Positions 31,965 to 45,015 of a stretch of DNA of 64,000 nt are shown piece by piece. Each line of letters starts with the position of its first letter. Position 1 is the first letter of the stretch. A program made the translations under genes and the position numbers. The notes beneath the pieces are model-generated. The model worked only from the letters and a program-made list of their open reading frames with translations, did not search any database and was not told the origin of the DNA. This stretch comes from Trichopria drosophilae (Eukaryota > Arthropoda > Insecta > Hymenoptera > Diapriidae): assembly GCA_030407085.1 (NCBI GenBank), contig CM059584.1, positions 59,163,501 to 59,227,500 on the forward strand, read 5' to 3'.

Positions 31965-32940
31965 ATATTGTAAAGGGGCGTTACGCCGGCGGACCAGGTA
32001 CGTTCGCCGTCGTTAGAATGTTGCCACAGAGACCGTTTTTCGTGCGTTTCCGTGACGGGATCGGGAGTTACAGGAACGGCCCCGAACCAGCCTCGGGGCG
32101 CTCGGTGGACCCCGGAATCGAGCGGAGAGGCCGGTCGAGTCCAGACCAGTTAGTCGAGAGAAAATCGGAGTCAGTTGGCCGAGTATCGTCAAGGTAGACA
32201 GTCGAGAGAGTAGAGTCGAGTCGAGAGAGTTGGCCTAGGATCGTCGAGTTGAGCGCGTGCGAATTCGGAGTAACCGCGAAAAGGAGTCGAGGAACGCCAT
32301 TCGAGTTGAACGCGCGCGACATAGTCCGAGTCCGTTAACGAGCGACGAGAGTCACGAGCTGGCGAGATTCGCGAAGACGAGGCACGAGGTGCCCATCTAG
32401 GACGAGCCCGAGGACCCGTACCGGGGACCGTCGTCCTCGTGAGCCCGGATTACCCGGAGAACCGAGCGAGAGCGGCAGCGAGGCCGTCAGCAGGCGAGCG
32501 AAGCGGCGAGAGAACGAGCCGACCGCGACAACGATGTAAGTCGGCCCTGAGCCAGATTCTGAATTTTGTATCGGGCCTTGAGCCCACTATATCTTTTTTT
32601 TGGAGACTTATCAATAAATACCAATATTACTTATAAGATAAAATTGTGTCCTGCTTGTTCCTTGCCCCAAAATTTCCGTAGCTGTCGAGACGGAGTGCGG
32701 GAGCCGCCATTAGGTTTTCGCGATTTTCAGGCGCGGAAGGAGGCAAGGACGACCCCCTCTGGGTCGGTCTCTTGCTCCCTGGGCACACTGATCCAGCCGA
32801 GTAAGGCCGCTTACCTGGCGCGGCGTTTTCCCCCTGGGAAACGCCAAAGTCCGTCATTCGGGCGGTAAACGGTCGGAAAATAAATTTCCCTAACGGCAAA
32901 GTCGTACAGTTGTGCGTGCTTTAAAAGTACGTCACAATAT
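31965..32940. mobile_element. Solo LTR with 4-bp target duplication
   Basis: The LTR runs 31969-32936 (968 bp). It starts TGTAAAGGGGCG and ends GTACGTCACA, flanked on both sides by ATAT (31965-31968 and 32937-32940). It is GC-rich against the AT-rich surroundings and contains an AATAAA at about 32613. There is no internal region, so it arose by LTR-LTR recombination. It lies only 15 bp upstream of the piggyBac start codon. The family (BEL/Pao or Gypsy) cannot be decided from an LTR. Confidence 0.7.
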
Positions 32941-34144
32941 ACAATGTTTACTTTCGAGTTACATCAACAGATCTCACATAATTACGAAACGATGTTATAT
33001 TTTGATTTGAAATCTAAACAAGTACTTACGTTTGCAATTCCAGTGAAATTGTAATTTCGACGAATTTGACGTAAATATAACTCAGTTTGTATAATATTAC
33101 AGTTAAAATAAGTTATGTTACGTAAATATTGCGTTAAATACTAAAAGTAATACATATTATGATTAAATCAATTTTCAATCGACCGACGAACACCTCCGAT
33201 AAACCCGCATAGGAGTCTGGGTGACCCCGTCTCGAAAACCAAATGATTCCTATTCTGGTTTGGAATACAAATGAACAACATTAATAATGGGAGATCTTCA
33301 TAAAGGTTGTAAACATTTTTCCCCCGGTACAGCAGCGACGCCAACTTTCTCGGAATCCACGGGAAATCAATTTGAAAATCACAAGTGGGTCACAGAGACC
33401 CCTGTTCGTGTTCTAGGATTAAACCATAAAACAAATAAAAAATTAAGATACATAAATTTCTAATAATAACAGTGAATAAACTGTTTCCTTAGCATATTTG
33501 AAAAAAAAATCTTCGGCAGAAAAAAATATTGTCGGGATACAGATAGTTTTTATGCCGCGTTCCATGACTGACGATAACAATTAATTGTATCTAACTAGGA
33601 ACTGTGAAAAACATTGCTATTAACAATAAAATCAAGAAATGAATGCAGAATATAAACGACTGTAATATATGAACATATCTGCCTCGTATGACCTCGTCTC
33701 CAGAAGACTTCCAATGTAGGAAATGGAAATGTACTTATGTATAGTAAGAGCGCAATAGAAGCACGAGAGGAACAATATATTTTAGCGGATACGAAGCTAA
33801 TTACGGTGCTTGCAAGATTTATTCATAAACGAGTATTTCATGAGGAAATTAATGAGTATAAAAATGGATTTATATAACACACGCACGATAATGGGTCATA
33901 TTCATCGCTGTATATAAGGATAGAAGTTACTCATTATGACGTCGTGACGTAAGCGGGCAAATAAAGTACATTATATTCCCTAGGGAAAATAAAACGTGAC
34001 GTCAGAGGGCGACTAATAGATATTATATAATACGAACCGTATTACTATATGGTATTAGTGTAAGTGACTATTGTTTCAATTTTTAAAAATCCAGTTATGG
34101 TGTTAAAATTCCGAATTAAATTTGAGAATGCTTAGAAAGCGTCC
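32941..34144. other. AT-rich non-coding interval
   Basis: No gene. Near 33215 and 33390 there are GGGTGACCC and GGGTCACAGAGACCC motifs that may be old transposon termini. Confidence 0.4.
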
Positions 34145-34234
34145 TTAACCCTCCTGGGCACAAGGACGAGTATACTCGTTTAAACTACATTGTTTTCATA
34201 TGGGAAAAGAAAAACTCGTGCTCAGGAGGGTTAA
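34145..34234. mobile_element. Tiny piggyBac-type MITE (82 bp) in TTAA
   Basis: TTAA, then CCCTCCTGGGCAC at 34149, and GTGCTCAGGAGGG then TTAA ending at 34234. The 13-bp terminal repeats differ at one position and the TTAA duplication is exact, as for piggyBac-type elements. The core is only about 56 bp. Confidence 0.8.
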
Positions 34235-34239
34235 ACATG

Positions 34240-34390
34240 GCAAAAAAAGAAAAAAAAGGCAAAATATCCAAAATCAAAAGATTTCTTAAAAAAATAGGTG
34301 AATTTCATGCCATGGCGGGATTCGAACCCGGGACCTTCCGATACCCGGAGCATGGTAGTCCACCGTAACCAGTCACCAATGTTTTGGTTC
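34240..34390 (-). repeat. tRNA-like repeat, copy 1
   Basis: The minus strand has a perfect B-box (GGGTTCGAATCCCG) near 34320 and an A-box-like TGGTTACGGTGG about 40 bp upstream. Folding is imperfect and no proper anticodon loop results, so it is a tRNA-derived SINE or pseudogene. The flanking A-rich sequence is shared with copy 2. Confidence 0.55.
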
Positions 34391-34529
34391 TTCGTCTACT
34401 TTCTACAGTAATGTCATAAAGTGATAAAGTAAATGTAAGGAAATTTTAAATCATTTTTCAAAAATTCAATTTTGATCATATAATTTCCAATTACATTTGA
34501 GACTGCTTAGAAAATGTCATTAATCGACA

Positions 34530-34700
34530 CAAAAAAAGAAAAAAAGCAAATTACCCAAAATCAAAAAATTTCTTCAAAACATAGGTAAATTTCATGCCAT
34601 GACGGGATTCGACCCCGGGACCTTTCGATACCCGGAGCATGGTAGTCTAATACTCATTAATAGCACTTACTCGCAATGTCCTGGTTCGAATCCCGTGATA
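34530..34700 (-). repeat. tRNA-like repeat, copy 2
   Basis: Diverged copy of 34240-34390: it shares ATACCCGGAGCATGGTAGTC and the preceding A-rich flank. The A-box half is different. A plus-strand GGTTCGAATCCCG lies at about 34682. Confidence 0.5.
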
Positions 34701-34804
34701 TTCTTCTGTAGACTCTTTCTCTTATCTTTAAAATATTATTACCGCGCCCGTGTTATATAAAATATCTTGAGTGACAAGTTTCAATCGAATCCAATCACCC
34801 TTTA

Positions 34805-35095
34805 AAAATCCACTTGCCAAATTGGATTCACCATTTTGAATTTGTAAAATTAGACTTCATATTCGTAATCTACAATCCCTGAAACCCCCTAGTAGCAAGT
34901 TCTAAAAAAATCCAACCACTTTTTAAAAATTCATCCGCCATATTGGATCCGACATTTTGAATTTCAAAATTCCGATGCAAGATTCATAATCAGCATCACC
35001 AAAAACAAGGAATTTAACTCGAAAACGGTATATTTCGACGTCACAAAAAACTGCATGACTGTTTTTTAGGCTCATTTTCAAGTGTCCCGGGAAAA
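34805..35095 (-). repeat. Inverted-repeat arm, partner of 29690-29900
   Basis: See the left arm. It has an internal duplication of the TTTGAATTT-containing unit. Confidence 0.6.
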
Positions 35096-35300
35096 AATGA
35101 TTTATATCTGGATCATATATGCACCATATATGATAATACATCATCATATATGATTCATATATCATCATATATGATTCATATATCATCATATATGATTCGT
35201 ATATAATCCAGATATGTTTATGTAAGCTCGTATACGGATTTTGACCTGATATAAATATAAATAATCAGATTTAGCTATATATGAATATATATGCGATATA
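35096..35300 (+). repeat. AT-rich palindrome, left arm (split by DD41D insertion)
   Basis: Inverted relative to 38301-38432: ATAATCCAGATATGTTTATG here pairs with CATAAACATATCTGGATTAT there. It contains tandem ATCATCATATATGATTCAT units. Confidence 0.75.
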
Positions 35301-38299
35301 CAGGGTGGCCGATTTATCTGAAGACATCGAAATATCTCAAGAACTATGCACAGAATCAAAAAAGTTGTCGGATGAAAGTTGTTCGACACGAAGGGGGGCA
35401 TCCAGTGATAATGAAATTTACCCCCTCCCCCATCCCCTGGGGGTGGAGTGGGGGCAAAAACAATAAAACTTAAATAGGAACCCCCAGTTTTTATTGCAGA
35501 TTTGGATTCTCCGGAAAAAAGTACACCAATTTGACCTAGGAGCTATTGCATTTTGGTTCACAGGAGGCGCTGTAATCGATAAAAATCCAAATTTATCTGA
35601 AGACATTGAAATACCTCGAGAACTATGCACATAATCAAAAAAGTTGTCGGATGAAAGTTGTTTGACACGAAGGGGGGCATCCAGGGGGCAAATAGGGACA
35701 ATTTGATCCCTTTATGAAAATTTAATATTAAAAATTCTAATATTAGAATTTTTAATATTAGAATTTAGTAATATCAATTGCGAAAATTGTTATTCTGAAT
35801 ATGAAATTTTAATAATGTCCATTCGAAAAATTAAGATTATGAATAATTGATATTCTTCATATAAAAAATCAAAACTGATTACATAAAAATTGTGCATACA
35901 ATATGGAAGCAATGTTATAAATAAGTTTTCTACCTTCAATAAAATTACATTTTAGGTTTTAAATTTATTATTTAATAAACAAAAAGAGGACATCACGCAA
36001 TCCATTAAAAAACGCGTCATGTCCCTTCACTCAGCTCATTCATTCTCTCTCTGTATGTTTTTTCCGAAATGAGAATAAATAAGCTGAGCACTGACGGTCA
36101 AACCAGCTTCTATTAAACAAAACGAAACTCTTACTTCATTTGGGGATTTCGTCGCCATCTACCGGACCCCGAGAGAACTCACGTGGTTTCATACATGTAC
36201 ATCGCTTGCATTTCGGCCATCACCGGCGCCGGTTCTGTTACATAACGCTAGAGGGCGACATAACTCGAAAATAAAGTAGCATATCATTTTATACATAAGT
36301 TGAGTCACACGCAACCAGTTCACCTACATTTTTCTCTACTTTCCTGAAGGGAAGTAAATGGATATCGCGACTTTCTAATCCCCATATTAAAATTTAGTAT
36401 TCACGGTCTCTCAGTGTAAGACTAAACTCAGTGTAAGACTGTTTTTTAAATCCATTGTATTGGTAGTAATTCGGTCGGAGGTCACTTTGCTTTTAGAATA
36501 AAAACGTTCCGTTTACGTGACTATTTTTTGTCTACCCTTCATTGCTTAAATCGAATTGCAAGTTAAAAATGAATCCTGCTACAGTTCCCGAAAAAATCGA
36601 AATGATTCTTATGGTGAATGTAAGAGGAATATTGACGATGCTGTTGCGTTGTATGCTGAGCGTTTTCCAGATAATGCTCGCTCGCGTTCTTTTTTTTACA
36701 AAGTTGTGAATGCCTTTCACTCTGATGGCAGCGTACAAATGAAAAAAAGGAAGCGAAGATTAACAGTTACAGGAGAAGCTAACGAAGTAGCTGTACTACT
36801 AGCAGCTATTCACCAAAATCCACATGTAAGCACACGACAATTACATCGCGATTCCGGCATTTCCAGAGACAGTATTCAAAGAATATTGCATCGTCATAAG
36901 TTTCACCCATATCACATTTCACTGCACCAGGAACTAGATGGCGATGATTTTCATAACCGCGTGGTGTTTTGTGAATGGGCATTTCAAAAAATGCAAACGA
37001 ACCACAATTTCTTTGCTAATGTATTATTTTCAGATGAATCTACATTCTCGAACCATGGTGACGTCAATAGGCATAATATGCATTATTGGAGCGTAGAAAA
37101 TCCCTATTGGTTACGACAAGTTAATCATCAACGTCCTTGGTCGGTGAACTTTTGGTGTGGAATCATAGGAAATAAACTCATTGGTCCTTATTTCATTGAA
37201 GGTAATTTGAATGGAACAAAATATCGAGATTTCCTAGAACAAGAAGTACCATTACTACTTGAGGATGTTGCTATGGACGTCCGACGGACAATGTGGTTTC
37301 AGCATGATGGTTGCCCAGCACATTTTTCAAGAGTAGCAAGGGAAATACTAGACCGTGATTACAATGGTAGGTGGATTGCTAGAGGTGGCCCCATTAATTG
37401 GCCTGCGAGGTCACCTGATCTAACATCTCTGGATTTCTTCCTATGGGGTTACCTAAAAGGTAAGGTTTATGAACAAGTACCAACGACTCGTGAAAACATG
37501 GTGGAACGCATAAGAACTGCTTGCGCAGAAATTTCTGCAGATATGATTCTATCATGTATAAAGTCATTTGAAGAAAGAATAAATAAATGCATTGAAGTGG
37601 AAGGTCAACATTTCGAACACTTACTCAAGTAAGTGAACAGTGAGACAGTGAGAGGCAAGGGGACTCACGTAAAACAAGCACCCCAAAGGGAACAGAATAA
37701 TACTACGTCCACGTCGTTGTTCCTGGATAACGCTAAATGTATTTTTTTCCGGCTTTGTTAGAATGACCGTATTCCATATCCGCTACGCGGGCGAAAATTG
37801 TCAATATTGGAGAATCCAAATCTGCAATAAAAACTGGGGGTTCCTATTTAAGTTTTATTGTTTTTGCCCCCACTCCACCCCCAGGGGATGGGGGAGGGGG
37901 TAAATTTCATTATTACTGGATGCCCCCCTTCGTGTCGAACAACTTTCATCCGACAACTTTTTTGATTCTGTGCATAGTTCTCGAGGTATTTCAATGTCTT
38001 CAGATAAATTTGGATTTTTATCGATTACAGCGCCACCTGTGAACCAAAATGCAATAGCTCCTAGGTCAAATTCGTGTACTTTTTTCCGGAGAATCCAAAT
38101 CTGCAATAAAAAATGGGGGTTCCTATTTAAGTTATATTGTTTTTGCCCCCACTCCACCTCCAGGGGATGGGGGAGGGGGTAAATTTAATTATCACTGGAT
38201 GCCCCCCTTCGTGTCGAACAACTTTCATCCGACAACTTTTTTGATTCTATGCATAGTTCTCGAGATATTTCGATGTCTTCGGATAAATCGGCCACCCTG
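35301..38299 (+). mobile_element. Tc1/mariner DD41D (rosa/Visitor-like) transposon, 2999 bp
   Basis: The ends are CAGGGTGGCCGATTTATC and its complement GATAAATCGGCCACCCTG, with TA on each side (35299-35300, 38300-38301). Each end carries two tandem copies of a ~230-bp unit that includes AAGTTGTCGGATGAAAGTTG and a C/G-rich run, so the terminal repeats are long and compound. The transposase gene fills the centre. The low divergence between the copies suggests relatively recent insertion. Confidence 0.85.
36569..37632 (+). pseudogene. DD41D Tc1/mariner transposase (nearly intact)
   Basis: From about 36615 to the stop at 37632 the frame is intact: an HTH region (FFYKVVNAFHSDGSVQ; STRQLHRDSGISRDSIQRIL), FSDESTFSNHG (first Asp), WFQHDGCPAHFSR (second Asp), and WPARSPDLTSLDFFLWGYLK (third Asp). 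41 residues separate the last two Asp residues, giving DD41D, the rosa/Visitor class. The track-like start at 36556 is unlikely. A better N-terminus begins at ATG 36569 (MNPATVPEKIEMIL) in another frame and joins the main frame after an indel near 36605-36615. So the gene carries one N-terminal frameshift, while the catalytic domain is complete. Confidence 0.85.
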
Positions 38300-38300
38300 T

Positions 38301-38432
38301 ATATGCTCATACATTCTCATATATGATTATATATTACTATATCAGGTCAAAATCAATATATGAGCATACATAAACATATCTGGATTATATATGAATCTTA
38401 TATGATGATATATGAATATTTCTTGTCCAGAG
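38301..38432 (-). repeat. AT-rich palindrome, right arm
   Basis: Reverse complement of the left arm at 35096-35300. The DD41D element inserted near the centre of symmetry. Confidence 0.75.
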
Positions 38433-41340
38433 CTCATAATAATAATGAAACTTTTAAATACTTTTTAAATACGGCTTTTGCTCCACCAATTTTGTATATA
38501 ACATTTTCTACGAAAATACAATCCAGCCGAGATATTTCGCCATGATAAAACTTTTGTATTATTTGTTATTTATAAAAAATGCATTTTCTCAAAAATGATA
38601 AACGGCATTTTTTGTAGTACTTCCTTATACGCATAAAAGTAGAAAAAATAACTTTTGTATGTGTGCCTTCAATTTTAATTTTTTAATTTTCTGATAATTA
38701 AGTTTTAAAGGTTCCGCGGATGCACTCATATATTCGGATGCATTTAACTATGTCCCGTTTTTAGAAACCGCATGATAGGAAAATGTAGAAACGACGTACA
38801 TTTGTTTCACTCGTTTCACCGATTGGAATGTAAGGTAGCAATTTTCACAAAATTTGTTGTACGTTCTGCTATTCAAGTTATTAATCATTGTGCACATTTT
38901 TATAAAGTTTGTAATTTACAATTCCAATTTATCTGATGTCCCACTTTTAATATTGTAACGTAATAATATTTGTAATGAACATTGTAATTTTTTTAAATGA
39001 TCTCTATGTTATCCTAATGATTTAAGAATAATTTATCATTTTGATAATTATCATTTTGTTTTTAATAAATGCTGGTAGAAAAAGTATCTCAATACACGAT
39101 TGCAATCTCATGTTTATTTAAATATGTCGAAAAAGTGTTGCTGAAATAGATGGATTAAAATAGGTGACTACGTATCGCATGCACTGTTATGAATGCAACC
39201 TCTTCTTGAGACTAGAAAATGGTATGACTACGCGTTTAAGAGTAATTCTCAATCGATTTGGTAGTAATATATGTTGAAATATTTAAATTAAAAATTATTC
39301 AAACTATTTAAAAAAAAATCGATTTACTTAACTGTATGTCTGCCTATTATACATTATATCCTTTAAAATGTCCGAAAAATTCGTTAAGAATGGATTGAAA
39401 ATTTCCGAAAATTGTTGGTTAATCTCAATAAAGTTCTTTGCTATTTTTTAGGAGATTATTGACAGTGATTGTGCTATTACAAAACCTGAATATTAAGAAA
39501 CAGTGTCAGTAATTTTAATCGCTATTTTATATACAATTTGTTGCGTTCACTATTGAGGACTTTGGTCTTTTAATTTTAATATCACGCTTTAGAATGGCGC
39601 TGGTAAAATTTTCGAATAATTACGTTTCATACTATTTTTTAAATACTGAAAAAACTGACAATTGATTTGAGGTACCCTTTTTATTTTAAATGCCATTTTT
39701 ACTAAGATACTCGTTTCTTATCTTCTTCTAACAGAAAGATTAGAAACGTGTTCCCTATGATTTTATTTCAAAGATATAAATTTGCGTGCGTGTATGTGAT
39801 GAACATGAAATGAAATCAACCTTTCTATCCGTGAATAATATTAGACAATTTGATGATCATGGACCATATACCCTGTTTCTGAAAAAATATACCTTGATTA
39901 ATTGAATAATGTAATTTATCGTATAATTGTTTTATTAATTTTTAACATATTTTTATATTTTAGTCAAATTATTAATCTTTTCAAAATAATGCAATAAATC
40001 CAAGCAATACAAGAACAATAAATTACTGAATAATTATAAGTAAGACATCCTTAATAACCGTGAAATGAATGATTAATTCTTGAAACTAATTTAAAAGTAA
40101 GTGATCGTTGGTTTCTTTTTTAAAGTTTGGAGGTTCAATAGTATCGATTTTGATTTCCTTAAATTTTATTTAACGGCGTTTGGATTACATTTTAAAGCGT
40201 TTAATGTTGTATTCGAATTTTCGACGTTCAAAACAAAATGAATTAAGGAATTGCAGATAACGAGGAATATTATAAAAAAAGAAATAATGATTATACAAAC
40301 TGAAACGTGGTTTTTCATCAACAAGTAATTATCAGTAAAATTTGATCACACTGCCTTATTACTGTAAAAGCGCAACAATAACCTGCTTTGACAAATACGA
40401 CTTTTGAATGCACAATATTAAATTGCAATGTACTTTTACAATGTAATACTTCTCAATGAATTATAGCGTTACATATAATAAGAAGTACCGCATATCCTTA
40501 GAAATATAGGTATATTCAACGTGTGGCGAATATAAACTTGTTATAAGTAACGTTTTTAATATGTATGGGAAATAACACAATTTATATTCCATTGATGTGC
40601 TTATTTCTTTAAATGCTAGACACGTGGCATTCGATTCTTTCCCTATATCTGCTATTTCAATTCAATTATATTTAAATGAAGGAAATATCATATTGTAACT
40701 ATAACCCGTACTTTTCCTTCCGTAGAATACATTTCTGGCAAACTTACTGTATAAGAGAATTAATACGATTTGCGACAAAATAAGCCAAAAGTGCAACAGC
40801 AATGATGCTCTTGTTATGAGAGAGCCATTTTTTCATACGAGGATCTGTCTAACAACATACTTATTATATTTTATGTTAGAAAAACTATTTAAATTTGTTT
40901 GAAGTTACTAGTTAATTTTACATTAGTTTTTTAATTTATTGATATGCTGGTTTAGATGTAGCGCAATAATCTTCGATTGAATTAAACAACGACATTCAGG
41001 CATCCCGTATTTTATTTTTTGGTAATCGTTGTCAATGCCGAAAGTACCAAAGTTGAAGCTCCGTCACTAGCCTTCGTCGCCGGCCGCACCTCCCACATGC
41101 ATAGAAAAAACTTTTACACACTTACATCGAAAAATACTAATATAGCATATAAAAGTGTAGTCACTTAGATATATTTTGGCCATAGAAATGAATTTTTATT
41201 TTGCACGGCAAACATTTTAGAAGCATTTTTCGATCTCCGGATATACCTTCTGAAAAATCTGTAAAATCAATAATAAACATCATGTAAGGTTTTTTTTTGT
41301 TGTATTAATTTGTTATATCTTTGTTATGTTTATTAAAAGT
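38433..41340. other. AT-rich intergenic desert
   Basis: Very AT-rich with no open frame of note on either strand and no repeat structure that I can identify. Confidence 0.5.
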
Positions 41341-43374
41341 GAAATATTAATTAAAATAGAATGACAATTATATAGATGCATGGATGCATGGTAGAAGGTT
41401 AAAAGATGCGAAATAGGAGCGAGGGCAGATTAATATCAGGAACCGGTGATTATTCATGTGAAAGGTACAGTTAGTAGGCAGGTAGAGGAAGAATAAGTAA
41501 TAACGGTGCACGATTGGTCACTAAAATATGTAATCACGGTGCAAGGTGAAAAAGAATTTACGAGAAGAATACAAAATATAGTGTGGAGGGAGTCAAATGT
41601 AAAAGAGAGGTCGATATACCTAATAGAAGAGGTCTGAACCTAAGAGGAGAGAGTACATCCATAAGGAGTGAACTATATGGAGAATAATAAAATCGGTCGC
41701 GGTAGTGCATGGGGGCATTTAAACTGCCGTATGGTATTGGCGGAATATTCTAGAATTTGGGATCTTACAATTTCCCTCGATGCGCGAACCTAAAACCTAG
41801 GGGACTTGCCGTGGAGTGATAAGGATTTTACAGAGGAAAAAGAAAATTAAATAGAGCGAGATGAAAGTATATAATAAGGAAGGAGAGAATTCAGCAAACT
41901 AAAGCAGAATTATATGATCTTATGTGAAAGGAAGAAAAGGGAGTATTTCAAAGAGTAAGAGAATCAGATGGAGGATATTAAAACAGAGGATGAAGCATGG
42001 TCATTTATAAATAGGTTTAAAAAGAACAGAGAAGCAAATAAAACAAAATGGAAGAATAGGAGAATTACTTTTTGCAAAAAGCAGCAAAAATGAGAATGAT
42101 AAGGAAGAGGAAAGGAAAGGGAAAAAGTGGGAAATGAAATTAAGAGAATTAGGAGAAGGAAAAGCGATGAAAAGACTGAAAGAGAGGAAAATGAGCAGGG
42201 GAGGACGGGATAAAAATGAGGTTCGCTTAGCACGTGCAGCGACGGTACAGACAATACTAGTAGAGATCATGAAAATAATATCGAAAGGCGGTGGTGCCGA
42301 TATGGAAGAAGGGGGATAAGGAGATCGTAAGTAACAATAAATACTTTGTCTGACAACGAGGTCCATATATATGCAAGTCTGTTGAGTACAAAAATTATAC
42401 CAGAATTAAATCACGGAATCGGAGGGAGCAGATTACAAGGTGGCTATAGAAAGGGAAGGGAGTGATAAAAAATATAAAACTTCTGAAGCATATAGGCAGG
42501 AGATTGAACATAAAAGGTAAAAGAGTATGCGCGATGTTTCTGTATCTAAAAACAGGAGTTGATCATCTAATTAAAGAAGTATTATGGAAGATGACGGAGA
42601 AGAAGGGGAGGAGTAAGATAGGATATAATAGAGAGGGTGGAACAAATATACGAAGAAATAAAGTGCAGAGTAAGAATAGATGGGAAAGGATGGGAATAAT
42701 TGTGGGCAGAGAAAGGAGTAAGACAAGTATGCCCAATAAGTCCGACTTTAATATATACATCGCAGTTATATAAGATAGATTATGCAAGAGTAGGGGCGGT
42801 GTAAAACTAGGAAAGGATAACGTGTGGTGTTCGGTGTATGCAGATGAGGTAGTGATAGTATCAGAGGAAGAAGAAGTTTTGAGAGCAATGATTGAAACTA
42901 TGAGAAAATACCTACAAGAGGATTAGAAACAAAGGAGAATTCGAAGCAAATATAATGAATACGAAGATAAGTGACTTTAGAGCAGGAAGGGGCGGAAATT
43001 GGAGGTGGGGATAGATGAAATGGAGAAGGTGAAAGAAATAAAATACTTGGGGTGCGTAGCAAGGAAAAATAATAAAATGATAAGAAATAAAGAGAAGGAA
43101 TATGTGATGAAGAGAGTACGGAAGGGAATTGTAGTAATGAGACGGGTATGTACATTTGGAGGGGGAAAATTTGAAGGTGATATAAAATGTATAGAGGTAT
43201 AAAAAAAGGGAAAGTATGGAAAGTTTGCAAAAGAAATATTTAAGATAGGTACTTGGGGTAGGAAAATATACTCCAGTGTGTCTGATAGAGAGAGAAGAAA
43301 AGGGGAGTGGTCGAGGGAGAGTAAAAAAAGAAGAGAGTTCTTGTGAAGATTTCGTGTGTCATAATCCGAGAGTT
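41341..43374 (+). pseudogene. Purine-rich LINE ORF2 relic (reverse transcriptase)
   Basis: The strand is strongly purine-rich. Scattered plus-strand frames read as RT: LNIKGKRVCAMFLYLKTGVD then EVLWKMTEKKG (about 42490-42610); SPTLIYTS-like FNIYIA (about 42750); SVYADEVVIVSEEEE (about 42835, with the catalytic YADD degraded to YADE); and KEIKYLGCVARKNNK (about 43030). The same purine bias and style are seen in the ORF1 of the element at 59991-61734, so they are probably one family. Many indels and stops make it dead. It is cut at its 3' end by the LTR array at 43379. Confidence 0.65.
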
Positions 43375-43378
43375 CCGA
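43375..43378. repeat. Target-site duplication CCGA, left of LTR array
   Basis: Identical to 56422-56425. Confidence 0.8.
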
Positions 43379-43508
43379 TGTTACGTTCGGAACTTACGTT
43401 CCGACCGCAACTGGTATCTTTATCACTTCTGACACCAGGTTGTTTTAACGGCATTAACAACCAAACCGATTATTAATTTTGTCCTGGAAACATATATAGA
43501 TCAATGAA

Positions 43509-43559
<51 letters not shown>

Positions 43560-43919
43560 AGGCTCGCTCTTCGCTAGCCCCCGTACGGGTTGCCTGTTCG
43601 ATATAAGTTATTTTGGTTATTTTGGGAGTAATGACAAGTGCGTTAGAATTCAATTTTATCTTTAATTATATTTGGCTTACAGATAACTTAATAAATTACG
43701 GGCCACCGATCCTTGTATTGGATAGTAGAGGGTTTCCCCTCCGGATGGCGAGTAAAGTTATGATTTGAATTATATGTAGCAAATAACAAGTCAAAAAGAT
43801 TGGATACGAGAGAGAAGGAAGGGTAGTAATAATTACTTTGAAAATACCTGATTAGTATAATCCGTCAACTATTGCACAGTTACACTTCACTGAACCCAAT
43901 TCTTATCCTACCGGAAAAG
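43379..43919 (-). repeat. Partial third LTR of the array
   Basis: It begins with the LTR terminus TGTTACGTTCGG, contains an (AAAT)n run of about 14 units at 43506-43560, and breaks off after CCTACCGGAAAAG where gag sequence begins. Confidence 0.85.
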
Positions 43920-44846
43920 AATACTGTTTTGGAGGGCAAAATTTTCTGCCATAGACGCCATTAAGGCCAGCGACGCATTCATCGTTTGATTATTTTCGTC
44001 GCCCATTTTTGACCAACTATATAATTTGTTAGCTTGTTTAATTTATGATTTCCTACCTATCTTACAGGTCAGTTTACCTAATAATAGCAAATAATGGTAA
44101 TAAAGAATTTAATCCAATTATAGATTGGAATTCGTTGGCCAGTAAATTCCCAAATTTCTTTTTCGCGTGACAATAGACATACATTCACGGATGTTCATAT
44201 ACACATGAAATTCTAGAGAAATAGGAATTAAAATATTCTGAAAAATTTCGAAAGAGATTCGATCGCTACCTGTACTTCAACAAATACAAATTTTATAAAA
44301 TTTAATATAATTTCATAATATTCCTAAATGCGGTCTTTTATCGGTTTCTTAATTTAAAAATTATTCAATTGACCATTTCAAAGGCTCGGGGTGATTAAGG
44401 ATTTAATCTCAACTTAAATTCGATGTCAATACATAGTTCCAACTTCAAATTTAAATTTCAAATCAAGATCGCACTTTTCTCTCCAAATTCTGATTGATCT
44501 TTTAATTTCGACACAACAATCTAATCATTTTAATTCAATACAACATCATATATGATAATATCAGTAAAATTGTAATTTCAATATCTTAGAAATGAAAATT
44601 TTAATTTAAATTTTAATGAAAATTCTAAATTTTAAATAAAAATTAATTAATTTTACCACTTTATAGAACTGTTGAACACTGATATGAATAAATTAGAACT
44701 TCTTCCTGCTGCTCTCTCGAGTAGTGTAAAAGAAAAATAAAGGAAAGAGGAAAATAAAAAAAAAGAAAAAAGAAAAATTAATTGGTTATGACTTATATCG
44801 ACCAATGCGCGAAAAAGATTATCCCACTTCTGACACCAATTTTACC
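43920..44846 (-). pseudogene. Deleted second copy: leader and first codons of gag
   Basis: 44006-43920 matches the beginning of gag (MGDENNQTMNASLALMASM equivalent), and 44007-44846 matches the leader 54450-55292. Everything from gag codon ~29 through env and the 5' part of the next LTR is deleted. Confidence 0.85.
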
Positions 44847-44976
44847 TGTTACGTTCGGAACTTACGTTCCGACCGCAACTGGTATCTTTATCACTTCTGA
44901 CACCAGGTTGTTTTAACGGCATTAACAACCAAACCGATTATTAATTTTGTCCTGGAAACATATATGGATCAATGAA

Positions 44977-45015
<39 letters not shown>

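Noticed and set aside
32439..32899. Frames within the solo LTR as a host gene
   Set aside because: GC-rich LTR sequence bounded by TGT…ACA and ATAT duplications; no domain in the frames.
34315..34380. A functional tRNA at the perfect B-box
   Set aside because: The anticodon loop lacks the conserved T before the anticodon, the acceptor stem does not pair, and a diverged copy lies 300 bp away.
36556..36610. Start of the DD41D transposase at 36556
   Set aside because: The peptide from there is not transposase-like; the likely start is ATG 36569 in another frame, followed by an indel.
41964..43230. Minus-strand Ser/Phe/Leu-rich frames
   Set aside because: Complement of a purine-rich LINE on the plus strand.
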